NCBI RefSeq assembly: GCF_001625305.1 | Contig: NW_017803713.1 | Coordinates: 323,949-387,948, forward strand | Direction: 5' to 3' | Length of the DNA: 64,000 nucleotides | Source of the DNA: Branchiostoma belcheri | Lineage: Eukaryota; Chordata; Leptocardii; Amphioxiformes; Branchiostomatidae | Part shown: piece by piece, positions 35,901 through 45,249 of the stretch | Numbering within the stretch: position 1 is the stretch's first letter | How the letters are laid out: every line of letters begins with the position of its first letter | Position numbers and translations under genes: made by a program | The notes under the pieces: generated by a model | The model's database searches: none | What the model was told of the DNA's origin: nothing | Seen by the model: the letters and a program-made list of their open reading frames with translations, nothing else

Positions 35901-38900
35901 AACAAAAACCTAGACTAAGTACAAGTAAACTACATTCCAACACTACAAATAAGATAGACAAAGTCATGTTACAATGTCATGAAGACAGAAGACATGGTAA
36001 CTGACTAACATAATTGTGAAGTGTGAGTGGTACACAATACAAGGTACACGAAACTTAACATAAAATTGGAACTACATGTAACTCTAACTGTTATTATACA
36101 ATATTTTTGACCAAACCAATTTTTTCTTAGATTCTAGGATTACTTTGAGTCTATAGACTATATTATATATAATAATGCTGAGATTTTTTAAAATCTTGCT
36201 CTTTTGCTCAATTTGAATAAAAAAACCTAGAAAACAAGTTGATGAGGTCTCAGATACAAGTCACCTCTAACATATTATTGAAACAGTACTATCATTATTA
36301 TAGAACGATAAAAATATGTAATACATATACTATGATAAATGAACAATTACAGTAAGTTGCAGTTTTTCTTGTGTTTCATGTCAAACCATTTGCAGGTTTA
36401 AACTAAGACAATTTTAGATACAACCAAACTGAAATTTTTCACAACAATCCTACCTTTCCTCTGTTTCTTTCTTCTGTCGTTTTTTCTCCCTGTCGATGGC
36501 GATCTGTCGGAGCCTCTCCAGCTCCTGTCTCTCTGCCGCCTTCTCCTCCGAGTCCTGAGGTTCAGGAGGATCTTGGTCCAGGTGGATACTCTTCTTAGGG
36601 AAAATGGCATCTTTGAACAGCTCCTCACCCTAGAGAATCATAGTTGACATTCATTTTAGACTTCCAAAATATTGTATTTACTTATTTGCATATCAATCAA
36701 TAGTGCTTGTAAACCTGCATTTCTCCCCTGGTCTCTCAGTCACTGACGAAAGGTAGACTAAGTGGATACTAGCTGAAACGTCTGACCGTTTCCAAAATCA
36801 TATCCAGTTGCTTGTCGAGTAACTGCTTTTTGGCGCATAGTTGACATTTCTTTGTAAGAGTACTTTGAACAATTTGCCTCTGAGGAACTCAGCAATATTG
36901 CTTTTAAATTAGAGGTACACTGTAGATACATTGTAACTTGATGTGAGGTTGATTTGGCCACACAAAAATATCTGTAAAGAAATGCATATTATATGTCATG
37001 ACAAGCTGAAATAAATTACAGTAACTGTTACTGTTCCTTATACGTGTACATGTACTTTTACATACAAGAACTATTGCAGAGTGGAACTCGCTGTCACCAA
37101 GTAGGGGTTATATCATAATATATCATTAAGATATACATGTAGCTTTAAACAATTTTTAGAGTTATACAAAGTCATGTATGTTCAAGGGTAGGTACATGTA
37201 ACGTGTAACAAGTAGTTTTTACCGGCAATTATACCGCCTATACATGCATGCAGATACATGTACATCATACTTTGAAACAGCTACCATTGCCATTTGTCTT
37301 TAGTTATTAGCATAATTCTTTACACTGTCAGGTAGGGGTAGGAAACAAGCAATTGGGTAAACCTTTCTGTAGCCTTGATCATTAGAACAAATTATGCCCA
37401 ATAGCAAAAAACAACTGTTACAATTTTAGCTTGAGTACTAACCTCTTGTGGTCTCACTGTTATTGTTAGTTGTTTGCTGCCCTTTAGAGCGGAGATAGCC
37501 TAGAACGTATGGGGAAACAATGATTAAATTACACAATGTCATCTGCATTCAATAAACATCATTCTCAAGTCTCTTTTATGTACAAATGGAAGCTGAAGCC
37601 TTTTCCCTTGAAATACTTGTACTTCATTCATGACTTTACCAGTCCTATACAATGTACATGTAGTACACTGTTTACAATGCCATTTCACACAATTATCACC
37701 TCTTGAACAAATGGTACAAACCTTAAACACAACATCAGCCCCCAAATCATGTTATGTTATGTTATGTTACACACCAAATTTTTTCTCGGCAAATAAAAAT
37801 TGTTCTAAGCATCATTTCTCATGGAATCCCAATGTTGTCATTTCTGAGCCATTATTGAGCATTACTACAATGTATATCAGAAAGTAAGATAAATTTGCTG
37901 AAACCCATGCAATGTAGAATGTCAGCAACCTTCCACCATTCCTATTCAACCTTCCGACCAACCAACCAAAGATTTAACAGCTGTATGTATGATAGACCTG
38001 AATGTCTGAATTCCTTTTGCAGTGTCTTGTGAGGGAACATGTCCTACATGTACAACACACACAGAAAATAGGTATAATAGTAATGAAGACAATATATATA
38101 CATGTAATAATAAGCAATCGTCATAATAAATAAACAAGTATTAAAATTTGTCTGATGCACTCAATGAGTAATGAATGTATATTACTACTTAAAACTAATT
38201 TTTTAAAAGGTTTATGATATTGTACTTTGGAACATTTTTGCAAAAGTGACATATGACGACTGTATGTAAATTCTTGGATATCTCACCTCGCCATAGTCTG
38301 CATGTGTCAAATTTATACCGTTCACATCTAGGAACTGGTCTCCAAGCTGTATGGGGAATTTGACATTCATAAAGGTTCAAAATTATGGTACATTGAACTA
38401 TTTGACAGAAAATATTTGACAGAAATATTTGACATACATATGTAATCCATTCAATGCACATTATTTTCTTTTGTAACTTCAAACCATAGCCTGTACTGTC
38501 TGGCTATGGTACTGTACATCAAATTTATTTTCAACTATAAAAAAACTTAAGGTTCTGCTGGAATGACAAGAAAAAAACTGCACACCTTCAGACCGATCTC
38601 CTCTGCTATGGACCCTGGTTTCACATTCTTGACAAACACACCAGGCTTGTAGGCTGGTCCACCACATATACTGTATGGCAAAAATAGTAGACACTCAGGT
38701 TTCTGATCTAATGCTCTACAGGAAATTGTAATAATTATTATTTTATTGAGACAGAGTCATGCATGTCTGTGTTACTGAGTCCTATTTGTATTTTTCTGCC
38801 AAGCAGATTTCCTATAACGGATTAATATGTATCATTCACACAGCCACATTGATTTCATCATCATTCATCATCATCATCAAAATCATAATCATCATCACAT

Positions 38901-41900
38901 TGTGGTAAATCACTGCCTTTAATTTATGTTTCTCCCTTTTTGCCTGGAAATCCTAGTTACTAGTAGTTGAATTCTGCTAGGACAGTGGTGTTACTCATGA
39001 TCACCAAGCAGAGGCTGGTTTAGGCTCTGGGCTGGGCTTATTTTTGATGTGTGAAGTCTGTCTTTTTGTCCTTTTTGTCTGGTATCTTTTCTAATGCTGG
39101 CCAAAAAGTAACTGTCTTGCAAATTGATACTGTCTGGCCAATTTGACTCTTTTTTTTGCAGCCACCAAAAGATCTGCTTGGAGATTAAATGATGTAGTTG
39201 TACTACCATAATCATACATGTACATAATATTATGGTACTCTGGCCTACCTACCTACTGCCTGCCTACATGTACATTGTACATGTATGTGCTCAAGCCAGG
39301 TACTCTGCCCCCCCCCCCCTAAAAAAAATTTCAAACCAATCAACAGGTGGGGAATACCTGAATTAAATGCTTGCACGAAAAGCTAGGAGAAGAGAATGCA
39401 TTGTAGTGTCTATGACAGTAGTGACTAAGTCCAGCTGACCTGCATCCCAGTCCAGGTGTCCCCTCCAGGTTCACAAACACCCTCCTGTCTTCTCTCCCCA
39501 TCTTGGGGGACGGAGCTCCATTGGACATGTTGTTGATCACTTCTCCCTACATAAACAAGTAAATAAACAAAAAATGTGAGACGTCGTTTAAGGTTAGAGG
39601 TAATAAGATACGCAAAAAAGCAGTTATTCAAGCAACTGGATATGATTTTGGAAAATCTAAAATCATATCCAGTTGCTTGTCAGAGTAACTGTTTTTAAAT
39701 TTTTGGTGTAAAAATGTGAGACATTGGCACATTTACTGTAAAGATGATAGGATATTATGTAAAACGTAATAGTATATAGATCATGATATTATGTAAATTT
39801 TATGCTTAAGATTTATTTCATGTTCAATAATCAAATCTATCTTGAAAAATTGGCAACTTTTGACTATTGTCATCATCATGCAAACAAATGTATAATTATA
39901 TGTAATTTCCAGATTTTATTGTTGGGTATAATCATTGATTCAGAAATTTTTCTGAAAACCTGGATAATTTCCATTGGATTACACTGTCATTTGACAATTT
40001 GCTTCAAATTTCTTTCATTAAATTTATAAAGCAACTAGAAACAGATTGTTTCTTCATTTAGTAGCCTGATTCTTTTCTTTACTTCACTATAAAATTGAAG
40101 GTAGCTTGGATGCCATCCTGGTTAGCTTTAACTCCACTCCACAAGTCCCCGTGACAGTGACAGTTGGAGCAAATTCAAACCTAACCAGGACGTGGCTCAA
40201 GCTTTGTTTGAATACTCAACAGAGCTGGTAGGATCGGTCAGAGGTCCGGCGGTGTGAGTGTGGTCAGTAGTGGTCAGCCCGGTGTCAACCGGCTCACTAG
40301 TCTACAGGATGGACAGATGGAATGACTAACAGGTCTGAACACAGATGACAGCTTTCACCATCATTTGTTCATTCATTTATTCATCCATTCCTTTTTTCAT
40401 TCATTCATTCATTCATTTATCCATTTGTTCCTTCATTCCTTCACCTGAGTGAACAGTTATAGAAATTACACAAAACTTTTTATGTTTACCGAAGGAAGAC
40501 ATATTGTTTTGGCTGAGACTGTTTCCTCTTCTTCTCCAAACCAATAAGGTCAATGACCTAAACCGGACGTCTGTCACCATGGTAACTAGGGTTGGGTTAC
40601 ATCATGTTGGAATTTTATAGCAGGAGGGATTTAGATTTCTGTCTGACCATTATATATGTGATGTGTTTGAGTAAGAATTAACAGAGCAGACCATATGAGA
40701 AGGAAGACATTAATATGCATTTGCTTTGCAAATGTTACCTTAAGTTTCTAGTTAGGTTTTTTCTCCTCTCTTTCTCTCTGTCTCTGTGCTTAAAAAATCT
40801 CCCATTCAATCCAGCAGACTCACAATGTGCATGTCAGAATATACAACCACAACGCAAGGAAGTCGGACAGAAGGATAAAAATATTAGTTGATTAATAAAA
40901 AAACAGTTAAGACACCAGCAGCAGCAAAAAGTTTTGCAGTACTTTGTGTATGTACCAGTTACTGTACATGTATTTTCACACTGTTGTTTACTTTTTGTTA
41001 AATTGTCTGCATGAAGTTTGAATGGTTCTGAGTACCCGGTAAATTGACCTTACCATACACAACCTATTGCATTTGCCTTGTTGAAATAATCCAGGTAAAA
41101 TAATGTATCACACTGACTATAATTATTATGAAAGAAAATATCTTGGAATCACTGTATATTCTACAGTATGTCAGGGCTCGAAATACAGAGTTGTGCACCC
41201 AAATTTGGAGCTGTGCACCCAATATTTTTCTGTGGGTGCACCAGTGCACCCAAACATTTTCGTAGGTTCATGTAGACTACAGTATGTAAAGATGAGACTA
41301 AACGTACATGTATGGTACTATTGGTAGTATACAGCATCTACAAGTGTCAGAAAAATAATGAAATCATTGTACTTTTCTTCACAAATGAAACATCATTAGT
41401 TTTTGCTAAGTGAACATTCTACCTATTTTATTGTACACCTAATTTTTTTAGGTTGGGTGCACCAGTGCACTTATTCCCAAACTGAATTTTGAGCCCTGGT
41501 ATGGAGTTCGAGCAGAGACACTTCTAGCTGGTTACTCACTAGGACTGTTCCATTTGGTGAGTTGGAGGAGCCTGGCACAGGATCAACATATTCCCATCTC
41601 AGCTGGTCTGTTCTTGTTCTGTGGAGGATGAAAAACAAGGGAAAATTTTCACACAAGTAACAAATACCTGGTACTCTATATGCAGTACTTTGTAGATGTA
41701 AGTTCTTGCTTAACAGTTGTTGATTCACCCAGTTCACAACTACAATGTGTAAAATTTAAAGTACTGATTGCCACATTTTGTTGGATTTTTTTCTATAAAT
41801 TATGTGCTAAACGTAAACAATAGCCTGGGTTGTAACATTACAACTTGATAACACTCCTGGATGCCACATTTTGTACTGATACAAGTACTGATGAACACTA

Positions 41901-44900
41901 TGCCAACCCTACTGTAACCATAAAGTTGCAAGAATAACGACTTAATATCATTGTCCGGGTTGGTAAAAATGCCCATTAAAAGTCACATACCTTTTAATAG
42001 GCAGCATTCCAATATCTGTGAACATATCAACAAAACATATTAAGCTGAGAGTCACACTTACATTGTATATTTAAACTAAAAACATTAACCACTAACCTCA
42101 AAAGACACAGAGAAAGACATGAAAAGCAGATCTGAAATAAAGTTTCTAAGAATATTACGTATATACATGTACTGCATCAAGGACACTGTCCTGACTTTAT
42201 TGCTTTTTTAGTTCCTGAACTTACGTCTAATTTTCATCTCTATGTAACTGGTGCTCTGTGTCAGTAACACGATCTCCTCGTGAGTAGACTGGTCCACGGT
42301 GTAACCGTTTATTCTCAGGACTTCATCTCCTACCTACATGGGGAAGCAACAAAAATCACGACAGTTTTCAGTTCTACTATTTTTTTTGAACCAGTGTGAT
42401 ACTTTTTCTAATTCTTCCAACTTGTTACAGAGTGTAGGGGAACATTTTATGCTTAAAGTTTATGTAACTGGTGTGTTACACCTAAAGTCAGTTTACCATG
42501 GCAGTTATACAAGACAAATGAACAAAACATTTAAAACCCTAGCATGTCCAGATCACGAGATATCAAAACCAGAAGTTCCAGAGCATTAGACTACTGTAAG
42601 TCTCTTTAGATTCGCGGGGCCTAAAGTTCGCGGTTTCGGGAAAATGGACAATCCGCGGTATTTTTAGATTCGCGATTTCTACTTGGCTATTTTTCAAAGA
42701 AAAATTTGTAAAGTGTATATTTAAAATAATAAAAGTTCGTGTTCCGGCATTTATCTCCTAAAACGCGGCGCAAAAATTTGTTTCGTGCACCGCGCGAGAC
42801 TGCCGGCGGTATAGCTGACGATCGATCTGACGCACGTGTAAACAATTTTCTTTGTTCGGAAATAAGCGCTAAAACGCTATTTTCCACAACCACACATCGA
42901 TACTCTAGTGAAGAAATGCATAATCGAAAGAATCTTTCGGGAAAATATATATTACTAAGAATATTTATGCCGTCTTCGGCGAGATTTTGAACCCGGAAGT
43001 ATGCAAAGGTCGCCTACGGTTTTGTAGCGGCCCACGGTAGCGTTTCTATCCAGCAAAAAAAAAAAAAAAAAACGCCCGCAAAAGCAGGGCGCAAAAGAGA
43101 ACCAACTAACACTTCCCAGGTACCAGCAGTTATATTTTTCATCAAAATATTTGTAGATTTGCCCGATGTGCCCGCAATTTTCAAGCGCCCGGGCGCGCAT
43201 GGCCGGCGCTCAGCACACAGAGATTTTTGTCCGGCGGTGCACGTTTGACACGGCCAGTGCCGCAGTATCGCGATTCGGTGTCTCATAATATTATAATTTT
43301 TTGACATCAGTATAACTTTAAAAAATTTTGGTACTCAACATACGTACATTTGCTAAGAATGGAGTTGATTTGCAGTGATTTGTGTTTGTCGCGTGTGTTT
43401 GTGTTTCGCTTACCGTCGTGAATGCATGTGGGGAGGGGGCGCACTTACGCAAAACATATTCGCGGGGAAATAGATTCGCGGTACAAAGGTCCCCGCGAAT
43501 TCCGCGAATCTAAATATACCACGGAAATTTGTAGACTTACAGTATAACAAGCCGCCAGGGAGCCCAAAATTTAATCATTTTGGGGGTCTCATATGATTAA
43601 ATTTTGGGCTCTCATCAAGACCTACATGTACCTACCCACCAAGTTTCATGACAATCCATCCATAGCTTCCTGAGTTATCGTGCTTAAACACATACACGAC
43701 ACACACATACTTAGTAACGTAACACAGGTGGTTACAGTACAACCACCTGTAACGAAGGCCAGTTCTTACCCTGAGTCCAGATATCTCTGCAGGTGAACTG
43801 GGTACAACATGTGCTACATAGATGCCTACTCCATGTTCAACTCCTGCAGGGGAGAACAACATGAATTTGGGTATGAATTGACTTAAATAACTATCACACA
43901 TTGTCATTGGGTGTCACTGAGTATTTTTTACTATTATAATAAACAACTTTAACACAACTTTACAATTAACTGTTAACAGTAATATTTGACTCACCTCCTC
44001 TTAGTGAAAACCCAAGACTATCTGGTCCATTCTTCACCAGTTTTACAATTCGTGCTTTTCTCCTGTCAAACATATAAAGTGACGGGTTAGATTGAAATAT
44101 TGTGTGTACACCGTGTATCCTTTATAAAGCTAAATCAAATTTGCCAAAAATTATTTTGTTTTTTAAAAGAATGATGATATCAGTTAAATTGTAAAAAATG
44201 TGTAACTTACGATAAACAATGTCACTTAAGTGAGATCTATTTTCAATTAGTTCTATTGAAATAATGCTGGGATAAATATTTACTAGACTTTAGAAGAAAA
44301 GAGATAGGCATACATGTATACTCACGCTAGTCTGTTGGGTACTATTTTGTCGTATTCCACTTGATGTTTCAGAGGTATTAACGGTCTGAGTGGGAAAAGA
44401 CATAATTATACAAAATGTCAAATTGAATAATAATGTAGTGTAAAATTTAAAAGGAAAGAGGTTTAACTTCAACTTTTAATTAATAGGTATGGGGAACAAT
44501 TATTAAATTACCAGCTATACAGATACATTGTACATGTACAGAAGCTGGTGTGTTACGCCTAAGGGCAGTTATACCTGCTATTATACATAATATACAGAAT
44601 GATACGGGTACAGATACAGGCCAGGGGGATTCCTGCTGACCTGACGTCCTCGAACAGTTCCATCCTGTCTGGAGAGTTGACGACTTTCCTGAGGTCTGTG
44701 ATGAGCTCGGGAAGGGACATGGATCTGGAACAAATAGTAGATTGTGTAATGTGTATTGAATACACAAACAAGAATTTTTCTCTGTTTTAGGGTTTTTTAA
44801 GTAGTTTCATATCATACTGCAAGGTGAAAACAGCAATCCTAATAACTTGAATGTGCCAATAAAAGATTCAGGCAAAGATAGTCTGAAACAACTGTTAACA

Positions 44901-45249
44901 CAACAACAAACACCAAACAATACAGTATAGGGGTCGTAGTCGAGGGGATTCATTCCTCAAGCTAAGCAAGTTAAAACAACAGATCTTGCACACGCAGTCG
45001 GTCCCTCAGTAAGACATCTAGAGCCACATACAGGTCCTGTTTAGAACTTTAATTCAGCCTGTCACACGAAAGAATACATGTATCTTTTACTTTTTGGGAC
45101 AGACTTGGTCTAAATTATAAATGCATGGTATGATTAATGTTAGAATGTATTAACTATTATTATAATAAAAGTTGTACATACTCATGATATTGTCTGAGTG
45201 ATGTGTACAGGACGTCCCTCTCTGACTCATCCTCCAACAAGGCCTGGAC
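22337..45249 (-). CDS. USH1C: Harmonin (USH1C) gene, 24-exon core
   Basis: Minus-strand exons, all with GT-AG borders and compatible phases, are 45182-45249, 44641-44724, 44326-44385, 43995-44062, 43770-43843, 42225-42333, 41991-42015, 41540-41618, 39440-39546, 38586-38670, 38287-38346, 37443-37499, 36454-36629, 34926-34985, 34143-34204, 33079-33174, 32272-32360, 30432-30515, 28672-28845, 24757-24825, 24372-24431, 23851-23953, 23028-23137 and 22337-22396. They encode 672 residues, or 715 with the two 5' candidate exons. The order is N-terminal domain, PDZ1, PDZ2, charged coiled coil, PDZ3. Diagnostic matches to human harmonin include PLIPLKHQVEYD, HIGMLPIK, WEYVDPV and the tail VIAVAPPKAYEDEV. 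In vertebrates harmonin scaffolds cadherin 23, protocadherin and myosin complexes at stereocilia and microvilli. Whirlin is the closest alternative but lacks these linker motifs. Confidence 0.93.
22645..23010. repeat. Degenerate tandem repeat based on GTTGCACATCAGGAT
   Basis: Irregular units resembling GTTGCACATCAGGAT or TTGCACAATCAGGATTA recur across the interval with spacers of about 10-30 bases. The array occupies the last harmonin intron and reaches within ~20 bases of the PDZ3 exon. Unit lengths and sequences are too variable for a CRISPR or classical minisatellite. Confidence 0.6.
23580..23758. mobile_element. Short element with GTATACTG/CAGTATAC ends
   Basis: The left end GTATACTGTAAAATTT and the right end AAATTTGCAGTATAC are inverted. 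The interior has TTCGCGGTGGCCGCAAG, resembling the CGCGG-rich ends of the larger element at 42592-43544, so it may be a relative. No gene. Confidence 0.45.
24020..24312 (+). repeat. Dispersed repeat family E, copy 1
   Basis: Shares ordered blocks (TTTATGTTTAC, GACCT, GTCACCATGGTGAC, GGGTTACAT, GTTTGAGTAAGAATTAACAG, GCTTTGCAAATGTTAC) with 40476-40762 on the same strand and with 32402-32650 inverted. All three copies sit in harmonin introns. Class unknown. Confidence 0.7.
24372..24825 (-). CDS. USH1C: USH1C linker exons before PDZ3
   Basis: Exon 24757-24825 encodes VRRTPSRIGQD...EKFDPASL and exon 24372-24431 encodes FTKPQIAGREIRMIKIKKEK. These match human harmonin [20 protein letters not shown] and RIKKE just before PDZ3. 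Both exons are phase 0 at both ends (69 and 60 bases), so either could be skipped without a frame change. Confidence 0.9.
26787..27004. mobile_element. Family A inverted-repeat transposon, short complete copy (218 bp)
   Basis: The ends are GGGGGGCCTGCATGGGG and, inverted, GGGGGCCCGCATGCATGCCC. The target duplication is TTACAG at 26781-26786 and 27005-27010. The interior contains repeated TACGCTCTACG blocks. Its reverse complement is collinear with the left flank of the composite element at 46899-47111. No gene. Confidence 0.8.
28270..28370 (-). repeat. tRNA-like SINE fragment
   Basis: On the minus strand GTGAGTTCAAACC resembles an RNA polymerase III B box preceded by an anticodon-arm-like stretch (GCTCACTTTGTAAGC). 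The A-box side is poorly preserved. It lies in the harmonin intron just below exon 28672-28845. A tRNA gene is unlikely because the 5' half does not fold convincingly. Confidence 0.4.
28672..36629 (-). CDS. USH1C: USH1C coiled-coil exons
   Basis: Seven exons (36454-36629, 34926-34985, 34143-34204, 33079-33174, 32272-32360, 30432-30515, 28672-28845) encode about 213 residues. They are dominated by Glu, Lys, Arg and Gln with Leu or Ile at heptad spacing (ERQELERLRQIAIDREKK, LAKLKQRQEELQRLREAEEK, LELQQKLEEQNRLQQEKEER). The segment starts GEELFKDAIF, equivalent to human GRELFMTDRERL at the end of PDZ2. It ends with KPNLIPSPPKTYMSPS, a short Pro/Ser-rich tail resembling the start of a PST region. 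The coil is longer than in human isoform a. It probably drives self-association. Many small, phase-shifted exons make alternative splicing of single helical blocks constrained. Confidence 0.88.
29295..29630. mobile_element. hAT-like element (336 bp)
   Basis: Perfect 15-base termini AGTGTTCTAGCCAGC bound the element. They resemble those at 1506-1861 (CAGGGTTCTAGCTAG). A diverged relative lies at 53047-53390, sharing GTTTGACATA, TTTGAAATCTTGA and CTGAAATGCTA. No clean 8-base target duplication was seen. It lies in a harmonin intron. Confidence 0.65.
30032..30310. mobile_element. Family D element with a nested long palindrome
   Basis: The outer ends TAAGGCCCCATTTC and, inverted, TTAGGCCCCATTCCC enclose a central palindrome at 30119-30293. 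Its ~75-base arms run from TTAGTATGTAAGTAACTGAG through a GA run to ATGCAAATTATGCAAATGAAG. A second family D copy, interrupted by a LINE fragment, is at 33214-33894. No gene. Confidence 0.7.
32402..32650 (-). repeat. Dispersed repeat family E, inverted copy
   Basis: The reverse complement shares the family E blocks with 24020-24312 and 40476-40762, including GTTTGAGTAAGAATTAACAG and GCTTTGCAAATGTTAC. It lies in the harmonin intron next to exon 32272-32360. Confidence 0.7.
33214..33894. mobile_element. Family D element interrupted by a LINE fragment
   Basis: The left part GGATAAAATTGGCCAGATC...GAATTGATTCGG and the right part AATCAATTCGGCGCAATCC ending GGGAATGGGGCC mirror the family D copy at 30032-30310. 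Between them lies non-homologous sequence containing a reverse-transcriptase tail (33283-33830). Confidence 0.6.
33283..33830 (+). mobile_element. 3' end of a non-LTR retrotransposon (CR1/L2-like)
   Basis: The frame to 33580 ends with FVYRSIKSHNNLTPHARS, then LFKNIINDMI and a stop. This is the C-terminal tail typical of LINE reverse-transcriptase proteins (FxYRxxKxWNxLPxxxR...FKxxLK). A ~250-base 3' tail follows with GTTATGTTATGTTATGT and TATCTAATAAAA. Only this tail remains, so the copy is 5'-truncated and inactive. Confidence 0.6.
35039..35062 (+). repeat. Poly(A) run of ~24 bases
   Basis: A homopolymer in the harmonin intron about 55 bases beyond the exon 34926-34985 acceptor (T run on the coding strand). 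It could extend the pyrimidine tract region but is too far to be the tract itself. It is an assembly-sensitive site. Confidence 0.8.
36743..36782 (+). ncRNA. Hammerhead-ribozyme-like motif, copy 2
   Basis: CTGACGA, stem II AGGTAG/CTAGCT around a longer loop, GAAA, then CGTC ending at 36782. Bases outside give stem I, GTCA before and TGAC after. GAAACGTC carries the self-complementary ACGT expected for dimeric short-stem-III hammerheads of Penelope-like retroelements. The module continues TTTCCAAAATCATATCCAG, as in copy 1. It lies in a harmonin intron, antisense to that gene. Confidence 0.65.
37443..39546 (-). CDS. USH1C: USH1C exons encoding PDZ2
   Basis: Exon 39440-39546 ends with DRRVFVNLEGTPGLGC, exon 38586-38670 gives SICGGPAYKPGVFVKNVKPG and then SIAEEIGLK, exon 38287-38346 gives LGDQFLDVNGINLTHADYGE, and exon 37443-37499 gives AISALKGSKQLTITVRPQE. 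Human harmonin PDZ2 reads [32 protein letters not shown] and VLKSSRSLTISI. The ligand loop GLGC is identical. PDZ2 binds the tail of cadherin 23 in vertebrates. All four junctions are phase-consistent. Confidence 0.92.
39605..39700. repeat. Head-to-head palindrome of the hammerhead-module tail
   Basis: GCAGTTATTCAAGCAACTGG followed by ATATGATTTTGG on the left is the inverse of CCAAAATCATATCC, AGTTGCTTG and AGTAACTG on the right, with only a few bases between. This is the same ~35-base tail that follows both hammerhead-like cores, here without the core. It suggests a Penelope-type or foldback terminal structure. Confidence 0.65.
40366..40441. repeat. (TTCA)n microsatellite, imperfect
   Basis: A run of TTCATTCATTCATTCATT with imperfect neighbours inside a harmonin intron. 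No functional meaning is inferred. Confidence 0.85.
40476..40762 (+). repeat. Dispersed repeat family E, copy 2
   Basis: Collinear with 24020-24312: TTTATGTTTACCGAAGGAAG, GTCACCATGGTAACTAGGG, TGTTTGAGTAAGAATTAACA, GCTTTGCAAATGTTACC. Located in a harmonin intron. Confidence 0.7.
41172..41498. mobile_element. Family B element, copy 1 (327 bp)
   Basis: Ends CAGGGCTCGAAAT and, inverted, CAGGGCTCAAAATTCAG. The interior is rich in TGCACC and GGTGCA palindromes (GGTGCACCAGTGCACCC). The flanks share GTATG with one base out of register, so the duplication is imperfect. It lies in the intron between harmonin exons 41540-41618 and 39440-39546. Confidence 0.7.
41540..42015 (-). CDS. USH1C: USH1C PDZ1-PDZ2 linker exons, including a 25-base microexon
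   Basis: Exon 41991-42015 is only 25 bases (acceptor TTCACAG, donor AAAAG|GTATGTG) and encodes the core of HIGMLPIKR across its junctions. Exon 41540-41618 encodes TRTDQLRWEYVDPVPGSS. Human harmonin has [20 protein letters not shown] followed by VDQFV. Phases 1 and 2 at the microexon match its neighbours exactly. Confidence 0.9.
42225..44062 (-). CDS. USH1C: USH1C exons encoding PDZ1
   Basis: Exon 43995-44062 gives RKARIVKLVKNGPDSLGF followed by SLRGG, exon 43770-43843 gives VEHGVGIYVAHVVPSSPA and then EISGLR, and exon 42225-42333 gives VGDEVLRINGYTVDQSTHEE followed by the last strand (YIEMKIR). The ligand loop is SLGF. Human harmonin has GLGLSVRGG, GLQVGDEIVRINGYSI and THEEVINLI at these places. 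The EHGVGIYV stretch also resembles whirlin, consistent with the shared origin of the two scaffolds. Confidence 0.92.
42592..43544. mobile_element. CGCGG-rich terminal-inverted-repeat element (953 bp)
   Basis: The ends are TACTGTAAGTC at 42592 and its inverse GACTTACAGTA ending at 43544. Both sides continue into TTTAGATTCGCGG blocks, with an extra block on the right. The outermost TA could be the target duplication of a Tc1/mariner-type element. The interior is GC- and CpG-rich compared with its surroundings, has an A18 run at ~43054, and shows no credible transposase. It sits in the PDZ1 intron between 42333 and 43770. Confidence 0.7.
44326..45249 (-). CDS. USH1C: USH1C exons encoding the harmonin N-terminal domain
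   Basis: Exon 45182-45249 gives VQALLEDESERDVLYTSLRQ and then YH, exon 44641-44724 gives SMSLPELITDLRKVVNSPDR followed by MELFEDV, and exon 44326-44385 gives RPLIPLKHQVEYDKIVPNRL. Human harmonin has [40 protein letters not shown] and RPLIPLKHQVEYDQL. This all-helical domain binds SANS and cadherin tails in the vertebrate complex. The first exon begins in phase 0, so an upstream exon must supply the start and the first half-helix. Confidence 0.92.
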
